DNA from: Methylobacterium sp. C25
GTDB taxonomy: Bacteria; Pseudomonadota; Alphaproteobacteria; Rhizobiales; Beijerinckiaceae
DNA length: 64,000 bases
Assembly: GCF_021352225.1 (NCBI RefSeq)
Contig: NZ_JAAUVI010000001.1
Location: 964,191 to 1,028,190, forward strand
Direction of reading: 5' to 3'
Notes under the pieces: generated by a model
Seen by the model: only the letters and a program-made list of their open reading frames with translations
Told to the model about the DNA's origin: nothing
Database searches by the model: none
Position numbers and translations under genes: made by a program
Shown: positions 1-8,935 of the stretch, one piece after another
Layout: each line of letters opens with the position of its first letter
How positions within the stretch are numbered: position 1 is the first letter of the stretch

Positions 1-104
1 AGGCCGACGAGCATGAAGGCGGGCGCCGGCGCCGCCCGAAGCGGGCTCGTTGTGAGCAGCAGGCCCGCGAGAAGCGCGACGCGGCCGGCCCCAAATCTCG
101 TCAT
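1..104 (-). CDS. Exported protein, N-terminal fragment (runs off the window)
   Basis: An open frame starts at an ATG whose first base is 104 and reads leftwards off the window. The visible 34 residues are a textbook signal peptide: MTRFGAGR, then a hydrophobic stretch ending near an Ala-rich cleavage region. Only the export signal is visible, so no function can be given. It is separated from the next gene (379) by about 270 bases in which I see no other gene. Confidence 0.5.
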   Translation of the reverse strand, partial: MTRFGAGRVALLAGLLLTTSPLRAAPAPAFMLVG

Positions 105-378
105 CGCGCGAGCTTCCACGTCTGGGTTCTCCTTCCCCTCGTGGGGACGGTCCTCAACGATCCGATCCGTTCTCCCACCGAAGAGGAGCGACACCACCGA
201 TCGATGGCAAGGTCTATGGCGCAATCTGTGTCCGGTTCGCGTGCCGCCCGGCACATGTGGACGGCCCCTCGAGCCCCCTCTGCAGGCGGGTTAATCGCTG
301 TCGTGAGCCGGTCGCATTTGCTGATTGTTAAGCGCAATGCTGCTTAGCTTGGCGCCACGTCATCGGGAGATAGCGATC

Positions 379-720
379 GTGCGTGCCTCTACGTCCTTCG
401 GACTCGTTCATCACGGACTCCGCGCCGCGGTCATTGGCGCGCTCAGCCTCGCCGCCGTGGGCCATGCCGACGCGCGCGACAACACGGGCGCTGTGATCGG
501 CGGCGCTGCCGCCGGCCTTCTCGGCGGTGTGGCGCTCGGCGCCATGCTCAACAACAATCCGCCGCCGCGCCCTATGCCGCGTCCGGTCTATGTCGAAGAA
601 GAGGCTGGGCCCGTCTATGTCGCCCCGCGCCCCCGCGGCCCGATCTGCCATTACGAGCGCCGCAAGGTGTGGCTCGACGAAGGCGAGTTCACCTACAAAC
701 GCGTCGAGGTCTGCGAATAA
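379..720 (+). CDS. Small exported glycine-zipper-like protein
   Basis: I chose the GTG at 379 because a GGGAGA ribosome-binding sequence lies 8 bases upstream. The upstream ATG at 325 has no such site and would precede the signal peptide with a non-signal segment. The 113-residue product has an N-terminal signal sequence, then a Gly/Ala-rich stretch (GAVIGGAAAGLLGGVALG) like glycine-zipper envelope proteins. A Pro/Tyr/Val-rich linker and a C-terminal domain with two Cys follow. It probably sits in the periplasm or outer membrane; no specific function can be assigned. A strong terminator follows at 746-771. Confidence 0.7.
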   Translation: MRASTSFGLVHHGLRAAVIGALSLAAVGHADARDNTGAVIGGAAAGLLGGVALGAMLNNNPPPRPMPRPVYVEEEAGPVYVAPRPRGPICHYERRKVWLDEGEFTYKRVEVCE

Positions 721-745
721 GCAGTCGTCACGCGGATCGAGATCG

Positions 746-771
746 GGCGCCCTTCAGACGGGCGCCTTTTT
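746..771 (+). terminator. Rho-independent terminator
   Basis: A perfect 7-bp stem (GGCGCCC / GGGCGCC) with a 7-base loop is followed directly by TTTTT. It lies 25 bases after the stop of the small exported protein and overlaps the last codons of the convergent nhaA gene. Confidence 0.8.
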
Positions 772-1974
772 CGTATCGGCTCCACGTCCGGTCGCGAGCT
801 TGAGGACGGCAGCGCCCGTCAGCCCCGAAAGCAACGAGCCGACGAGCACGCCGAGCTTCACCTCGGTCTCGTGCAGGCCACCGCTGAAGGCGAGGCCGCC
901 GATGAACAGGCTCATGGTGAAGCCGATGCCGCAGAGCAGCGCCACGCCGTAGACCTGCCCCCAATTCGCCCCGCCGGGCCGCGCGGCGATGCCCGTCGCG
1001 ACGGCGAGGCCGACGCTGGCCACCACGCCCACCTGCTTGCCGAGAAACAGACCGAGCGCCACGCCGAGCGTGACCGGATCGAGCAGCGCATCGAAAGGCA
1101 GGCCGATCAGCCGGACGCCGGCATTGGCGAAGCCGAAGATCGGCACGATCAGGAAGGCGACCCAGGCATGGAGCCCGTGCTCCAGGCGATGCAGTGGCGA
1201 GGTCTCGTCCTCCGGACGGCCCGGCGTCGGGCGGATCGGGACGAACATCGCCAGCAGCACGCCGGCCACCGTGGCGTGCACGCCCGAGCGCAGTACCAAG
1301 ACCCAGAGCACGGCACCGAGGGCGAGATAGGGCCAGAGCGCCCGCACGCCCGAGCGGTTCAGCACGAACAGGGCTACGAGGATCGCGGCGGCACCCGCCA
1401 GCATCGTCGCGTCGAGGCTGCCTGTATAGAACAGGGCGATGATGACCACGGCGCCGAGGTCGTCGACGATCGCCACCGCCGACAGGAAGATCTTGAGCGA
1501 GACCGGCACCCGCGGCCCGAGCAGCGCCAGCACGCCGAGTGCGAAGGCGATGTCGGTGGCGGCAGGGATCGCCCAGCCGCGCTCCGTGCCGGCTCCGAGG
1601 TTGAAGGCGAGATAGACCAGTGCCGGCGCGGCCATGCCGGCGGCCGCCGCGAGGCCGGGGAGCACCCGATCCGGCCAGGTCCGCAGGCGTCCGTCGAGCC
1701 CCTCGCGCTTGATCTCGAGGCCGACGAGCAGGAAGAAAACGGCCATCAGGCCGTCGTTGATCCAGTGCAGCAGGCTGAGCGGGCCGAGATAGGCGTGGAG
1801 CGCGTGAGTGTAGGTCTCGCCCAACGGCGAGTTCGCCACGAGCAAGGCCGCGGCGGCAGCGGCCATCAGCACGATCCCGCCAGCCGCCTCGCTGACCAGG
1901 AACGAGCGCAACGCGGAGAGGGGACGGCGGGCGCGCTTGGGCAGGGCGCGAACGGACTTGGGCGGCGTCTTCAT
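754..1974 (-). CDS. nhaA: Na+/H+ antiporter NhaA
   Basis: A 406-residue inner-membrane antiporter that exchanges cytoplasmic Na+ (or Li+) for external protons, giving pH and salt homeostasis. It has about 12 hydrophobic segments from residue 25 to the end and the NhaA family pattern. TDIAFALGV places an Asp at 141, and [17 protein letters not shown] places the adjacent Asp pair at 171-172, equivalent to the ion-binding pair D163/D164 of the E. coli protein. Length is typical for the family. It stands alone, converging with the small exported gene and ending inside that gene's terminator. Confidence 0.95.
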   Translation of the reverse strand: MKTPPKSVRALPKRARRPLSALRSFLVSEAAGGIVLMAAAAAALLVANSPLGETYTHALHAYLGPLSLLHWINDGLMAVFFLLVGLEIKREGLDGRLRTWPDRVLPGLAAAAGMAAPALVYLAFNLGAGTERGWAIPAATDIAFALGVLALLGPRVPVSLKIFLSAVAIVDDLGAVVIIALFYTGSLDATMLAGAAAILVALFVLNRSGVRALWPYLALGAVLWVLVLRSGVHATVAGVLLAMFVPIRPTPGRPEDETSPLHRLEHGLHAWVAFLIVPIFGFANAGVRLIGLPFDALLDPVTLGVALGLFLGKQVGVVASVGLAVATGIAARPGGANWGQVYGVALLCGIGFTMSLFIGGLAFSGGLHETEVKLGVLVGSLLSGLTGAAVLKLATGRGADTKKAPV

Positions 1975-2176
1975 GACGAGACGACCTGCCCGCTCATCAC
2001 CCGCAGGACAAGGGCGGCGTTCGCGGAATCGAAAGGCCGTGCGTCAGATGAGTGACTTTCGACGCCAGGCGCCCGGTTTCGACCGAGGTCGGCTGTTCGG
2101 AGGGCCAATGGTCGCCGATCACGTGATGGCCGATCTCGGCGCCCTTGCGCAGCGCCCATCTGCACGCTAACACTGA

Positions 2177-2186
2177 ACCATATGGT
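2177..2186. promoter_or_regulatory. Palindrome over the ArsR start codon (possible operator)
   Basis: The perfect 10-bp palindrome ACCATATGGT contains the start ATG (2182) of the ArsR-type regulator. There is no clear Shine-Dalgarno sequence. A dyad over the transcription or translation start fits autorepression by a winged-helix dimer, but this is inferred from position alone. Confidence 0.4.
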
Positions 2187-2544
2187 ACAGTTTTCTGCAG
2201 CGCGCCTCGACGCCTCCTTCTCAGCGCTATCGGACGCCACTCGCCGCGGCGTGCTGGAGCAGCTCGGACGTTCGGACGCTTCCATCACTGAGCTTGCCGA
2301 CACATTCCACATGACCCTCACGGGCATGAAGAAACATGTCTGCATCCTGGAGCAGGCGGGGCTGGTCACGACGCAGAAAGTCGGGCGCGTGCGCACCTGC
2401 CGGCTCGGCCTGCACGGACTCGAAGAAGAAGCGGCCTGGATCGAGGGCCGTCGGCAGATCTGGAATGCACGCTTCGACGCGTTGGACCATGTCGTCGAGG
2501 CCCTCAAACGGAAGGAAACGCGCGATGGGCAATCGGATAGGTGA
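2182..2544 (+). CDS. ArsR-family transcriptional regulator
   Basis: A 120-residue winged-helix regulator of the ArsR/SdpR type. ALSDATRRGVLEQLG near residue 15 opens the DNA-binding domain, followed by the recognition-helix segment FHMTLTGMKKHVCILEQAGLV. It lacks the ArsR metal-binding Cys motif, so it is unlikely to sense arsenic. It overlaps the next gene by 20 bases. ArsR regulators paired with an SRPBCC/AHSA1 protein are very common, and the pair is presumably co-transcribed and autoregulated. The natural signal is unknown. Confidence 0.88.
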   Translation: MVQFSAARLDASFSALSDATRRGVLEQLGRSDASITELADTFHMTLTGMKKHVCILEQAGLVTTQKVGRVRTCRLGLHGLEEEAAWIEGRRQIWNARFDALDHVVEALKRKETRDGQSDR

Positions 2545-3019
2545 CGGCCGCACGGCAGTCGAACGCAAGTCCGAGCGCGAACTCACCGTCACGCGCATCT
2601 TCAACGCTCCGGTTCGTCTCGTCTTCGATGCTTGGACCAAGCCGGAACTGTTCAAGCTCTGGTGGGCACCGAAATCGAGCCCCGTACCCATGCTGTCCTG
2701 CGAGATGGATGTTCGCACCGGCGGCAGCTACCGCATCGTGTTCGGCCACGATGCCGCTAATTCCAGGGCCTTCTTCGGCAAATATCTCGAAGTGTCGCCG
2801 CTCGCGCGCCTCGTCTGGACAAATGACGAAGGCGGTGACGAGGGCGCCGTGACCACAGTGACCTTCGAGGAGGAGGATGGCCGGACGCAACTGGTCCTCA
2901 AGGAACTCTATCCCTCGAAGGAAGCGCTCGACCAGTCTTTCGTCGGGATGGAGGACGCAGCGCCCGAACAGTTCGGGCAGTTGGACGAGCTTCTCGTCAC
3001 CCTGGGCCGGGGCGAATGA
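2525..3019 (+). CDS. SRPBCC (AHSA1-type) domain protein
   Basis: A 164-residue START/Bet v1-like protein. The AHSA1 pattern is clear: LTVTRIFNAPVRLVFDAWT, then LFKLWWAPK, a GGSYRIVF strand and the closing motif GMEDAAPEQFGQLDELL. The family has a hydrophobic ligand pocket; ligands of this subgroup are mostly unknown. I start at ATG 2525, inside the end of the ArsR gene, because the conserved domain begins shortly after. The partner gene implies the regulator controls, or responds together with, this ligand-binding protein. Confidence 0.85.
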   Translation: MGNRIGDGRTAVERKSERELTVTRIFNAPVRLVFDAWTKPELFKLWWAPKSSPVPMLSCEMDVRTGGSYRIVFGHDAANSRAFFGKYLEVSPLARLVWTNDEGGDEGAVTTVTFEEEDGRTQLVLKELYPSKEALDQSFVGMEDAAPEQFGQLDELLVTLGRGE

Positions 3020-3059
3020 CAGCTCCTGCCTCCAACGCAACCGGCGCGAAGTCCGCCCA

Positions 3060-3692
3060 CTAAGTCGCGCCGCCGATCAGCGCCCGGATCAGCGCCTTGC
3101 CGTCCTCGCTCGCCCATTCGGCCGGGCCCTTCATCACGCCGACCTCGCAGCCCTTCGCGTCGATCAACATGGTCGTCGGTAGGCCAGTCGAGCCGGTCTG
3201 CTGCTGCACGGCGGGGAGCACCTTGCCGGCCGGGTCGCCGTAATAGGCGAGGCTCTTGATGCCGTTGTCAGCAAGCCATTTCGGCGGCTTGTCGAGGTTG
3301 CGGGTCTCGATGTTGATCGTCACGACCCGGAAGCGGTCTCCGCCGAACTCGGCCTGCAACCGGTCTAATGCCGGCATCTCGGCCTTGCACGGGGCACACC
3401 ACGTTGCCCAGAGATTGACCAGCAGCGCCCTGCCCTTGAGCGCTGTGAGATCGGTGTCGGTCCCGTCGGGCGCCTTGAAGTGCAGGTTGGCCGCAGGCTT
3501 CGGTTCGCCCTGGGTCTCGAGAGCCGCGACTTCGCCGCGCGAGAGAGGGGCGACCCGCTTCACGGTCGGGCTCGCCTCGGCACAGGGCTCGGCCGCGGCG
3601 AGGTTGCCGATCTTCGAGCCGGTCCCGTATAGGGCGAGCCCAGCGAGGATCGCGGCGGCCGCACCGGCGGCGAGGAGCATGCGGCTCGCCAT
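3060..3692 (-). CDS. tlpA: Thiol:disulfide interchange protein TlpA
   Basis: A 210-residue membrane-anchored periplasmic thioredoxin-like reductase. An N-terminal hydrophobic anchor (residues 4-22) precedes a TlpA fold with active site [13 protein letters not shown] (Cys99, Cys102) and the cis-proline segment GLPTTMLID. TlpA/CcmG-like proteins reduce disulfides of apocytochromes or of cytochrome oxidase copper-site proteins. It is divergent from argH, with only 33 bases between the starts; a tlpA-argH arrangement is known from other Rhizobiales. A cytochrome c maturation cluster is present at 41-46 kb, and TlpA could serve it, but that is inference. Confidence 0.9.
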   Translation of the reverse strand: MASRMLLAAGAAAAILAGLALYGTGSKIGNLAAAEPCAEASPTVKRVAPLSRGEVAALETQGEPKPAANLHFKAPDGTDTDLTALKGRALLVNLWATWCAPCKAEMPALDRLQAEFGGDRFRVVTINIETRNLDKPPKWLADNGIKSLAYYGDPAGKVLPAVQQQTGSTGLPTTMLIDAKGCEVGVMKGPAEWASEDGKALIRALIGGAT

Positions 3693-3725
3693 CAGATCCG
3701 CTCCGGCAGGAAGGTTTCGTCAGAC

Positions 3726-5108
3726 ATGAGCAACCGGATGTGGGGCGGGCGCTTCGCAAGCGGCCCCGCCGAGATCATGGAGGAGATCAACGCCTCCATC
3801 GGGTTCGACAAGAGGCTGGCCCCCCAGGACATTCGCGGCTCGCTGGCGCATGTCGCGATGCTCGGCGAGGCCGGGATCCTGCCGAAGGACGATGTGGCAG
3901 CGATCCAGGCCGGGCTCAAGACCGTGGAGTCCGAGATAGAGCGCGGCGAATTCGTCTTCGACCGCGCGCTCGAGGACATCCACATGGCGGTGGAGAACCG
4001 CCTGACGCAGATCGTCGGGCCTTCCGCCGGCCGCCTGCACACGGCCCGCTCGCGCAACGACCAGGTCGCCACCGACATGCGGCTCTGGGTGCGCGACACC
4101 CTCGACGCCCTCGACGCTCAGGCCGCCGACCTGCAGCGGGCGCTCGCCGAGACGGCGCTGAAGCATGCCGGCACGGTGATGCCGGGCTTCACGCATCTGC
4201 AATCGGCCCAACCGGTGACCTTCGGCCACCATTGCCTCGCCTATGTCGAGATGCTCGGCCGCGACCGTGGCCGTTTCCGTGATGCTCGCGCACGGCTGAA
4301 CGAGTGCCCGCTCGGCGCGGCTGCGCTCGCCGGCACCTCCTTCCCGATCGACCGGCACGCCACGGCTGCGGCCCTCGGCTTCGACCGGCCGACGGCGAAT
4401 TCCCTCGATTCCGTCGCCGATCGCGACTTCGCACTGGAATCGCTCTCTTCCGCCTCGATCTGCGCGATCCACCTCTCGCGCTTGGCTGAAGAACTGGTGG
4501 TTTGGACGTCCGCACAGTTCAACTTCGTGAAGCTTTCGGACGGCTACACGACCGGCTCGTCGATCATGCCGCAGAAGCGCAATCCGGACGCGGCGGAGCT
4601 GATCCGTGCCAAGTCCGGCCGGATCATCGGCGCGCTGACCGGCCTGATGATCGTCATGAAGGGGCTGCCGCTCGCCTATTCGAAGGACATGCAGGAGGAC
4701 AAGGAGGGCACGTTCGACGCCCTGCAGTCGCTCTCGCTCTGCCTCGCCGCGATGACGGGCATGGTGCGCGACCTGCAGCCCGTGGCCGAGGTCATGAAGC
4801 GCGCGGCCGGCTCCGGCTACGCCACGGCGACCGATCTCGCCGACTGGCTGGTGCGGGAGCTCGGCATGCCGTTTCGCGAGGCGCACCACGTCACCGGCCG
4901 TCTCGTCGGCCTCGCGTCCAAGCAGGGCATCGGGCTCGAAGAGCTGACTCTGCCGGCGATGCAGGAGGTCGAGCCGCGTCTCACCGATGCGATCTACGAC
5001 ATCCTCGGCGTCGAGAACTCGGTGAAGAGCCGCACCAGTTACGGCGGCACCTCGCCGGTCAACGTGAAGGCTCAGGCGGAACGCTGGCTGCAAGAGCTCG
5101 GCGTGTAA
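3726..5108 (+). CDS. argH: Argininosuccinate lyase
   Basis: A 460-residue cytosolic enzyme that cleaves argininosuccinate to arginine and fumarate, the last step of arginine synthesis. The fumarase/aspartase superfamily signature [12 protein letters not shown] is present. So are [11 protein letters not shown] and the conserved catalytic His region [19 protein letters not shown]. Length matches the family. The start at ATG 3726 begins [10 protein letters not shown], the usual ArgH N-terminus. It is followed by a hairpin at 5116-5145. Confidence 0.97.
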   Translation: MSNRMWGGRFASGPAEIMEEINASIGFDKRLAPQDIRGSLAHVAMLGEAGILPKDDVAAIQAGLKTVESEIERGEFVFDRALEDIHMAVENRLTQIVGPSAGRLHTARSRNDQVATDMRLWVRDTLDALDAQAADLQRALAETALKHAGTVMPGFTHLQSAQPVTFGHHCLAYVEMLGRDRGRFRDARARLNECPLGAAALAGTSFPIDRHATAAALGFDRPTANSLDSVADRDFALESLSSASICAIHLSRLAEELVVWTSAQFNFVKLSDGYTTGSSIMPQKRNPDAAELIRAKSGRIIGALTGLMIVMKGLPLAYSKDMQEDKEGTFDALQSLSLCLAAMTGMVRDLQPVAEVMKRAAGSGYATATDLADWLVRELGMPFREAHHVTGRLVGLASKQGIGLEELTLPAMQEVEPRLTDAIYDILGVENSVKSRTSYGGTSPVNVKAQAERWLQELGV

Positions 5109-5145
5109 AAAAAATCGCGCCGGCAACCTGTGGAAGGTCGGCGCG
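5107..5145. terminator. Hairpin with A-tract after argH
   Basis: CGCGCCG (5116-5122) pairs with CGGCGCG (5139-5145). The hairpin is preceded by a run of eight A on the plus strand, which would read as the U-tract of an intrinsic terminator for minus-strand transcripts. On the plus strand the following bases are only weakly T-rich, so it may act in both directions. Confidence 0.5.
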
Positions 5146-5201
5146 TTCATGGTTCAGCTAACTGACGCTTCGTATGGGTTGGCGAAAGCGTAGCGGAGCC
5201 C

Positions 5202-5495
5202 ATGTTCATGGCCGTCGAGAGTTGGATTACCCCTGAAGAGACCCCGGCTCTCGCCGAAGCTGCCAAGGCCGTCATCGAGTGCCGTCTGAGCCGGATCTCG
5301 GCTGCCGAGCGCGAGGCGTACTGGGCCTCGATCCGCAAGGCGTACAACACGCCCTACAACCCGCCGGTCAGCAAGCGTGCGCAGGCGGCCCAGGTCTCGG
5401 TGATCGAGATCTCGACCGCCGAGCTGCCATCGGTTGACGTGCAGGCCGCTGCCTTGGCCTCCGCGACGCTATCGGCCGACATTCAGGCTGCCTGA
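5202..5495 (+). CDS. Hypothetical small protein
   Basis: A 97-residue frame with strong G/C third-position bias like its neighbours, which supports real coding. Start could be ATG 5202 or ATG 5208, both after CGGAGC. No signal peptide or membrane segment. The N-terminal half is Glu/Ala-rich and helical (TPEETPALAEAAKAVIEC, then SAAEREAYWASIRKAYNTPYNPPVSKR) and the tail is Ala-rich. I do not recognise a family. Confidence 0.6.
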   Translation: MFMAVESWITPEETPALAEAAKAVIECRLSRISAAEREAYWASIRKAYNTPYNPPVSKRAQAAQVSVIEISTAELPSVDVQAAALASATLSADIQAA

Positions 5496-5629
5496 GCCGA
5501 TGGCCGCCCCGTCGGTGGCCCCTCGTGGATAAATCTGTGCCGTTACGGCGACAGCGCGGCGTTTCGCCGTAAAATCGCACCGTTGCGCACGTTCCGTTGC
5601 GCGATCGTTCGCGTTCCGGGACCCTGCCC

Positions 5630-6343
5630 ATGCCTCATCTCTACCGCCGCGCCTCCGCCGGGCTCCTCGGATTGGCCCTGCCGGGCCTGCTCGCGCTTGC
5701 GGGCCTGAGCGCCACGGCGTCGGTCGAGGGCGTTCGCGCGCAGGAGGCAGCGCCTGCGGCCGAGGAGGCACCGAGCCGTGGCCGGCGTCGCGGTCGCAAC
5801 CGGCACAGCCGGAACGAGAAACCCGAGGCGGTCGCGAAGGGCCCCGCCCTGCCGCCGGGCATGCAGCAGGCCACCCCAGTCGTGACGTTTGGCGATTGGA
5901 ACGTCTTCACCAACGGTCAGCAAGGCAAGGGCCGCGTCTGTTACGCCATCGCCCAACCGCAGACTCGCACTCCCAAGACCCTAGCGCGCGACACTGGCTA
6001 TCTGTTCGTTACGGTTCGTAAGGGCGAAAACGTCCAGAACGAGATCGCCGTGATGTTCGGCTTCAAGCCGAAGCCGGCTGCCGCCCAATCGAAGCCGGGG
6101 GCCACTGCGGCCAAGACCGACCCCTACATCGCGCTGGGCAGCACGCGCTTCGGTCTCGTGGTGAAGGACGAGAACGCCTGGGTGCAGAACCAAGCCGAAG
6201 AGACTCGCATCGTCGCCGAGATGGGCAAAGCGCAGACCGCCAGCGTTCGCACTGTCTCGGCGCGCGGCAAGCCGACGAATGACGAATACGCGATGGGCGG
6301 CTTCGCCGAGGCTGTGAAACGCGCCCGCGAGGAGTGCAAATAG
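5630..6343 (+). CDS. Invasion-associated locus B (IalB)-like exported protein
   Basis: A 237-residue exported protein. The ATG at 5630 begins directly with a signal sequence (MPHLYRRAS, then a Leu/Ala-rich core), so it is preferred over 5597. After a low-complexity RGRRRGRNRH linker, the domain TPVVTFGDWNVFTN, GRVCYAIAQP, and YLFVTVRKGENVQNEIAVMFGF matches the IalB fold, with one Cys in VCYAIA and another in the terminal EECK. IalB proteins are widespread in Rhizobiales and act in the envelope; outside Bartonella their role is not defined. A small hairpin follows the stop (6343-6376). Confidence 0.8.
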   Translation: MPHLYRRASAGLLGLALPGLLALAGLSATASVEGVRAQEAAPAAEEAPSRGRRRGRNRHSRNEKPEAVAKGPALPPGMQQATPVVTFGDWNVFTNGQQGKGRVCYAIAQPQTRTPKTLARDTGYLFVTVRKGENVQNEIAVMFGFKPKPAAAQSKPGATAAKTDPYIALGSTRFGLVVKDENAWVQNQAEETRIVAEMGKAQTASVRTVSARGKPTNDEYAMGGFAEAVKRAREECK

Positions 6344-6376
6344 GCGGCGGCCGGCAATCCCGACGAAAACGCCGCC
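6343..6376. terminator. Hairpin between convergent genes
   Basis: GGCGGCG (6343-6349) pairs with CGCCGCC (6370-6376) just after the IalB-like stop codon and before the end of the minus-strand gene at 6432. There is no U-tract, so this is a modest terminator candidate. Confidence 0.35.
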
Positions 6377-6431
6377 GTGCCGATGATCTCGGCCGGCAGC
6401 GTTCGTGTCGTCTGGGACTGGTTGCGGACGA

Positions 6432-6713
6432 TCAGACAGCCTGCAGCAGCGGCTGACGGAGCGACCGGGCTCCCGGCCGCGACCGCTCGCGAGCAGCGCG
6501 GGTCGCCTGCTCGAAGCTTCGAAACAGGGTGCCGTCGAGCGTGTCGAAGCTGCGCTCGGACGAGTAGAAGCGGACGCCACCATGCTCCGGTACGGCAATG
6601 CCGGCGGTGGTCTCACCGACCTCGATGATGCGCGCGGTCATGCGATCATGCGGGGTCGGATCAGTGAGGGTGCTCAAGGTAGGCTCGATGGAAGTCGTGG
6701 TCGACGCTGACAT
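6432..6713 (-). CDS. Hypothetical small protein
   Basis: A 93-residue protein read from ATG 6713, with GGAG about 12 bases upstream; a TTG at 6749 is an alternative without a ribosome-binding site. The core GIAVPEHGGVRFYSSERSF followed by DTLDGTLFRSFEQATRAARER looks like a compact beta-hairpin domain with a basic helix. It has no export signal. It strikes me as a lineage-specific family of Methylobacterium-like bacteria, but I cannot name a function. Confidence 0.55.
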   Translation of the reverse strand: MSASTTTSIEPTLSTLTDPTPHDRMTARIIEVGETTAGIAVPEHGGVRFYSSERSFDTLDGTLFRSFEQATRAARERSRPGARSLRQPLLQAV

Positions 6714-7180
6714 CGGTTCAATGATCTCCGGCAGCCTTTCGAAGGCCAAAAACGACGAAAAAGCAGAATGCGAGACTATGAAGTCTCGCTAAGCTTCAGC
6801 GTCGACAGCGTTGGCCCAGCCGGCGGGAACTATTCGCAAAACGTATCAAGCTCGATGCAAAGCGCACGGGAAGTCCTCCTCGATGAAGGACCACGAGGCG
6901 TCAGACGCCTCGTGATGCTTTAGCGTTTGATGACGCGGCGCAAGCTATCCACTTCAAATCACCGCGGTATGACGATCTCACACAACATCAGGGTGCCCAT
7001 TCGGGTTCCCATGGTCAACGGAATGTTCTTTCGAACTTTATTGCGATCGGAAAAGAAACCAACGCTGAGACTGGCCGAGACAGGACCAACCTATGTTTCG
7101 GCCTTGAAGGTCTAGAATCATACCAAGACTAGGAAGCGTGATGGGAACACGCGCCTCCAACTAGGAGACGCTTGGGACCC
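6714..7180. other. Gene-free, AT-richer stretch
   Basis: About 470 bases between two minus-strand genes. Base composition is visibly less GC-rich than the flanks, especially 6920-7130. Short open frames exist but lack ribosome-binding sites and the local codon bias. The only clear structure is a perfect hairpin at 6892-6914. It may hold the promoter of the 6432-6713 gene, a small RNA, or a decayed insertion. Confidence 0.5.
6892..6914. terminator. Perfect 10-bp hairpin
   Basis: CACGAGGCGT and ACGCCTCGTG form a perfect 10-bp stem around a 3-base loop (CAG). The following bases on the plus strand are ATGCTTT. It lies isolated in the gene-free stretch about 270 bases beyond the stop of the HAD phosphatase. 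Confidence 0.5.
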
Positions 7181-7897
7181 TTACCGCAATCCACCGAGCA
7201 GCGCGCCGAGCTGTCGATAATCGCGGAAAACATGCCCCGCTCCGGCTTGAGCAAGATCCCTGCCAGTTCGGTCGTGACCCCAATGGCCGCCACCGGTGAA
7301 GCCGAGCACGCGCATCCCGGCGGCACGTGCCGCGGTCACGCCTGGCACGCTGTCCTCGATCACGAGGCAATCGTCCGGACGGACGCCCATCTCGGCAGCG
7401 GCGTGGAGGAATAGATCGGGGAACGGTTTGCCGCGCTCGACCATGGCCGAGGAAAACAGGTGGCCTCCGAACAGCGGTAGAAGGCCTGTGAGCGTGAGCG
7501 AGTGGCGCAGACGCACGGGGTCGCTGCTAGAGGCGACGCAGATCGGGATATCGAGCGCCTGGATGGCTTGGGCGACGCCAGCCATGGCCTGCAGCTCCCT
7601 GTTGAAGACGCCCAGCGTCTCGGTCTTCACCGCGTCCACGAACCCCTCGGGTACGTTCACGGTCGGGTAGTCGCGGGCGATGTGCTCCATGATCGAGGTC
7701 ATGGAGGTGCCGGCGAAGAGTCGCCGCACGCTGTCCGTGTCGATGTCGACGCCGATGCGGTTGAGCCCGGCCGTGAGGGTCGAAAGGCTGAGGGGCTCGG
7801 AATCGACGAGCACGCCGTCGCAGTCGAAGATCACCAGGGCGGGGCGGGCGTCGGCCGGCTCGGCGAGATCCGAACCCGCACGCATCCGTTCCGTCAT
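7181..7897 (-). CDS. HAD-superfamily phosphatase (beta-phosphoglucomutase-like subgroup)
   Basis: A 238-residue cytosolic phosphotransferase. All four HAD motifs are visible: DCDGVLVDS (nucleophile Asp25, acid/base Asp27), the Ser of CVASSSDPV, the Lys of ERGKPFPDLFL and the acidic VIEDSVPGVTAA. The helical cap between motifs I and II, and the DGVLVDSEP opening, place it among HAD-IA enzymes such as phosphoglycolate phosphatase or beta-phosphoglucomutase. Substrate cannot be told from sequence. It is divergent from the metallo-beta-lactamase-fold gene. Confidence 0.88.
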   Translation of the reverse strand: MTERMRAGSDLAEPADARPALVIFDCDGVLVDSEPLSLSTLTAGLNRIGVDIDTDSVRRLFAGTSMTSIMEHIARDYPTVNVPEGFVDAVKTETLGVFNRELQAMAGVAQAIQALDIPICVASSSDPVRLRHSLTLTGLLPLFGGHLFSSAMVERGKPFPDLFLHAAAEMGVRPDDCLVIEDSVPGVTAARAAGMRVLGFTGGGHWGHDRTGRDLAQAGAGHVFRDYRQLGALLGGLR

Positions 7898-8068
7898 GTC
7901 GTCTCCGCGCCGTGCTTCCTCGGTGCGGGCCTCCTGGCATGCCAGAGACAGGCTGGCAACGCCGTGCCACTCGCCCTGCCCTTCGACGGCAGATAGGGTG
8001 TACGCGCCCGCTCAGATCTCGCCTGGCGCGCGCTCCACCGGTTTCTGCAGCGACGGAAAGACCCGACC

Positions 8069-8935
8069 GTGCCCGGCTATCTGCCCTTCGCGGGAGCGCT
8101 CAAGCTCCCCGGCTTCACCTGCGACAATTGTGGGTTCTGGCAGCGGCATTTCGAGGTGCCTCCGTCTTGCCCGATGTGCCTCGATGCACGTCACGTCGTG
8201 CCGCAGAAGGGCTGGCGCTTCCTCAGCGAAGCGCAGGCGCAGAAGGAGTTTCCCTGCCACTGGCAGGAGCTGGAGCCGGGTGTCTGGCGCTTCTGGAACG
8301 ATCCCGTCAGTGGCATCGGCCCGAGCGCCTATCTCGTTCAGACCGATGCCGGAAACATGGGCTTCGAGGGCTGTCCGGTCTTCAGCGAGGCGGCGCTGGA
8401 GCAGATCGCACGGCTCGGTGGCCTGCAGGTGCTCTCGGCTTCGCACCCACATTCCTACGGGGCGCTGGTGCAGTTGCAGGACCGCTTCGACCCGGAACTG
8501 TGCCTGCCGGCTTCCGACTTCACCTGGAGCGCGGCGCTCCAGGTCTCCTGGCCCTACGACGACTATCTGGAGCCGCTGCCGGGGCTGGAATTGCATCGCA
8601 CGGCCGGGCATTTCGACGGCCACGCCGTGCTGTTCGACCGCAAGCGAAAGATCTGCTTCTGCGGGGACGCCTTCAAGTTCGAGCTCGATCCGAAGGATTT
8701 CCGTCGCGCGCTGACGATCTCGGCTCACAAGGCCTTCGTGCGCGGCGTGCCGCTCACCCCGAACGAGCTCAGGCGCTACCGCGACGTGTTCGAGCGGCTC
8801 GATTTCACCCAGACCTGGACACCCTTCGAGCCCGCCGCCAATTGCGGCAGGCCCGAGGTGCTGGCGCTGCTCGACAGTTTGCTGGAAGGGCGCTCGCACG
8901 CGGCGCCGGTGCCGTTGGACAGGCTGAAAGCCTAA
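8069..8935 (+). CDS. MBL-fold protein with N-terminal zinc ribbon
   Basis: A 288-residue protein from GTG 8069 (GGAAAG upstream). The N-terminus carries a CDNC...CPMC zinc ribbon (Cys18, 21, 34, 37). The rest resembles the metallo-beta-lactamase fold: SASHPHSYGAL (His126, His128) where HxHxDH is expected, RTAGHFDGHAVLFD (His181) and CFCGDAFKFELD (Asp200). The Asp-His of the canonical first motif is missing, so it would bind one metal, or bind metals differently. Function unknown; a hydrolase or a redox-linked protein are both possible. Confidence 0.7.
   Translation: MPGYLPFAGALKLPGFTCDNCGFWQRHFEVPPSCPMCLDARHVVPQKGWRFLSEAQAQKEFPCHWQELEPGVWRFWNDPVSGIGPSAYLVQTDAGNMGFEGCPVFSEAALEQIARLGGLQVLSASHPHSYGALVQLQDRFDPELCLPASDFTWSAALQVSWPYDDYLEPLPGLELHRTAGHFDGHAVLFDRKRKICFCGDAFKFELDPKDFRRALTISAHKAFVRGVPLTPNELRRYRDVFERLDFTQTWTPFEPAANCGRPEVLALLDSLLEGRSHAAPVPLDRLKA

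Noticed and set aside
6927..7115. 62-codon plus-strand frame in the AT-richer stretch
   Set aside because: No Shine-Dalgarno sequence and codon use unlike the neighbours; composition typical of non-coding DNA.
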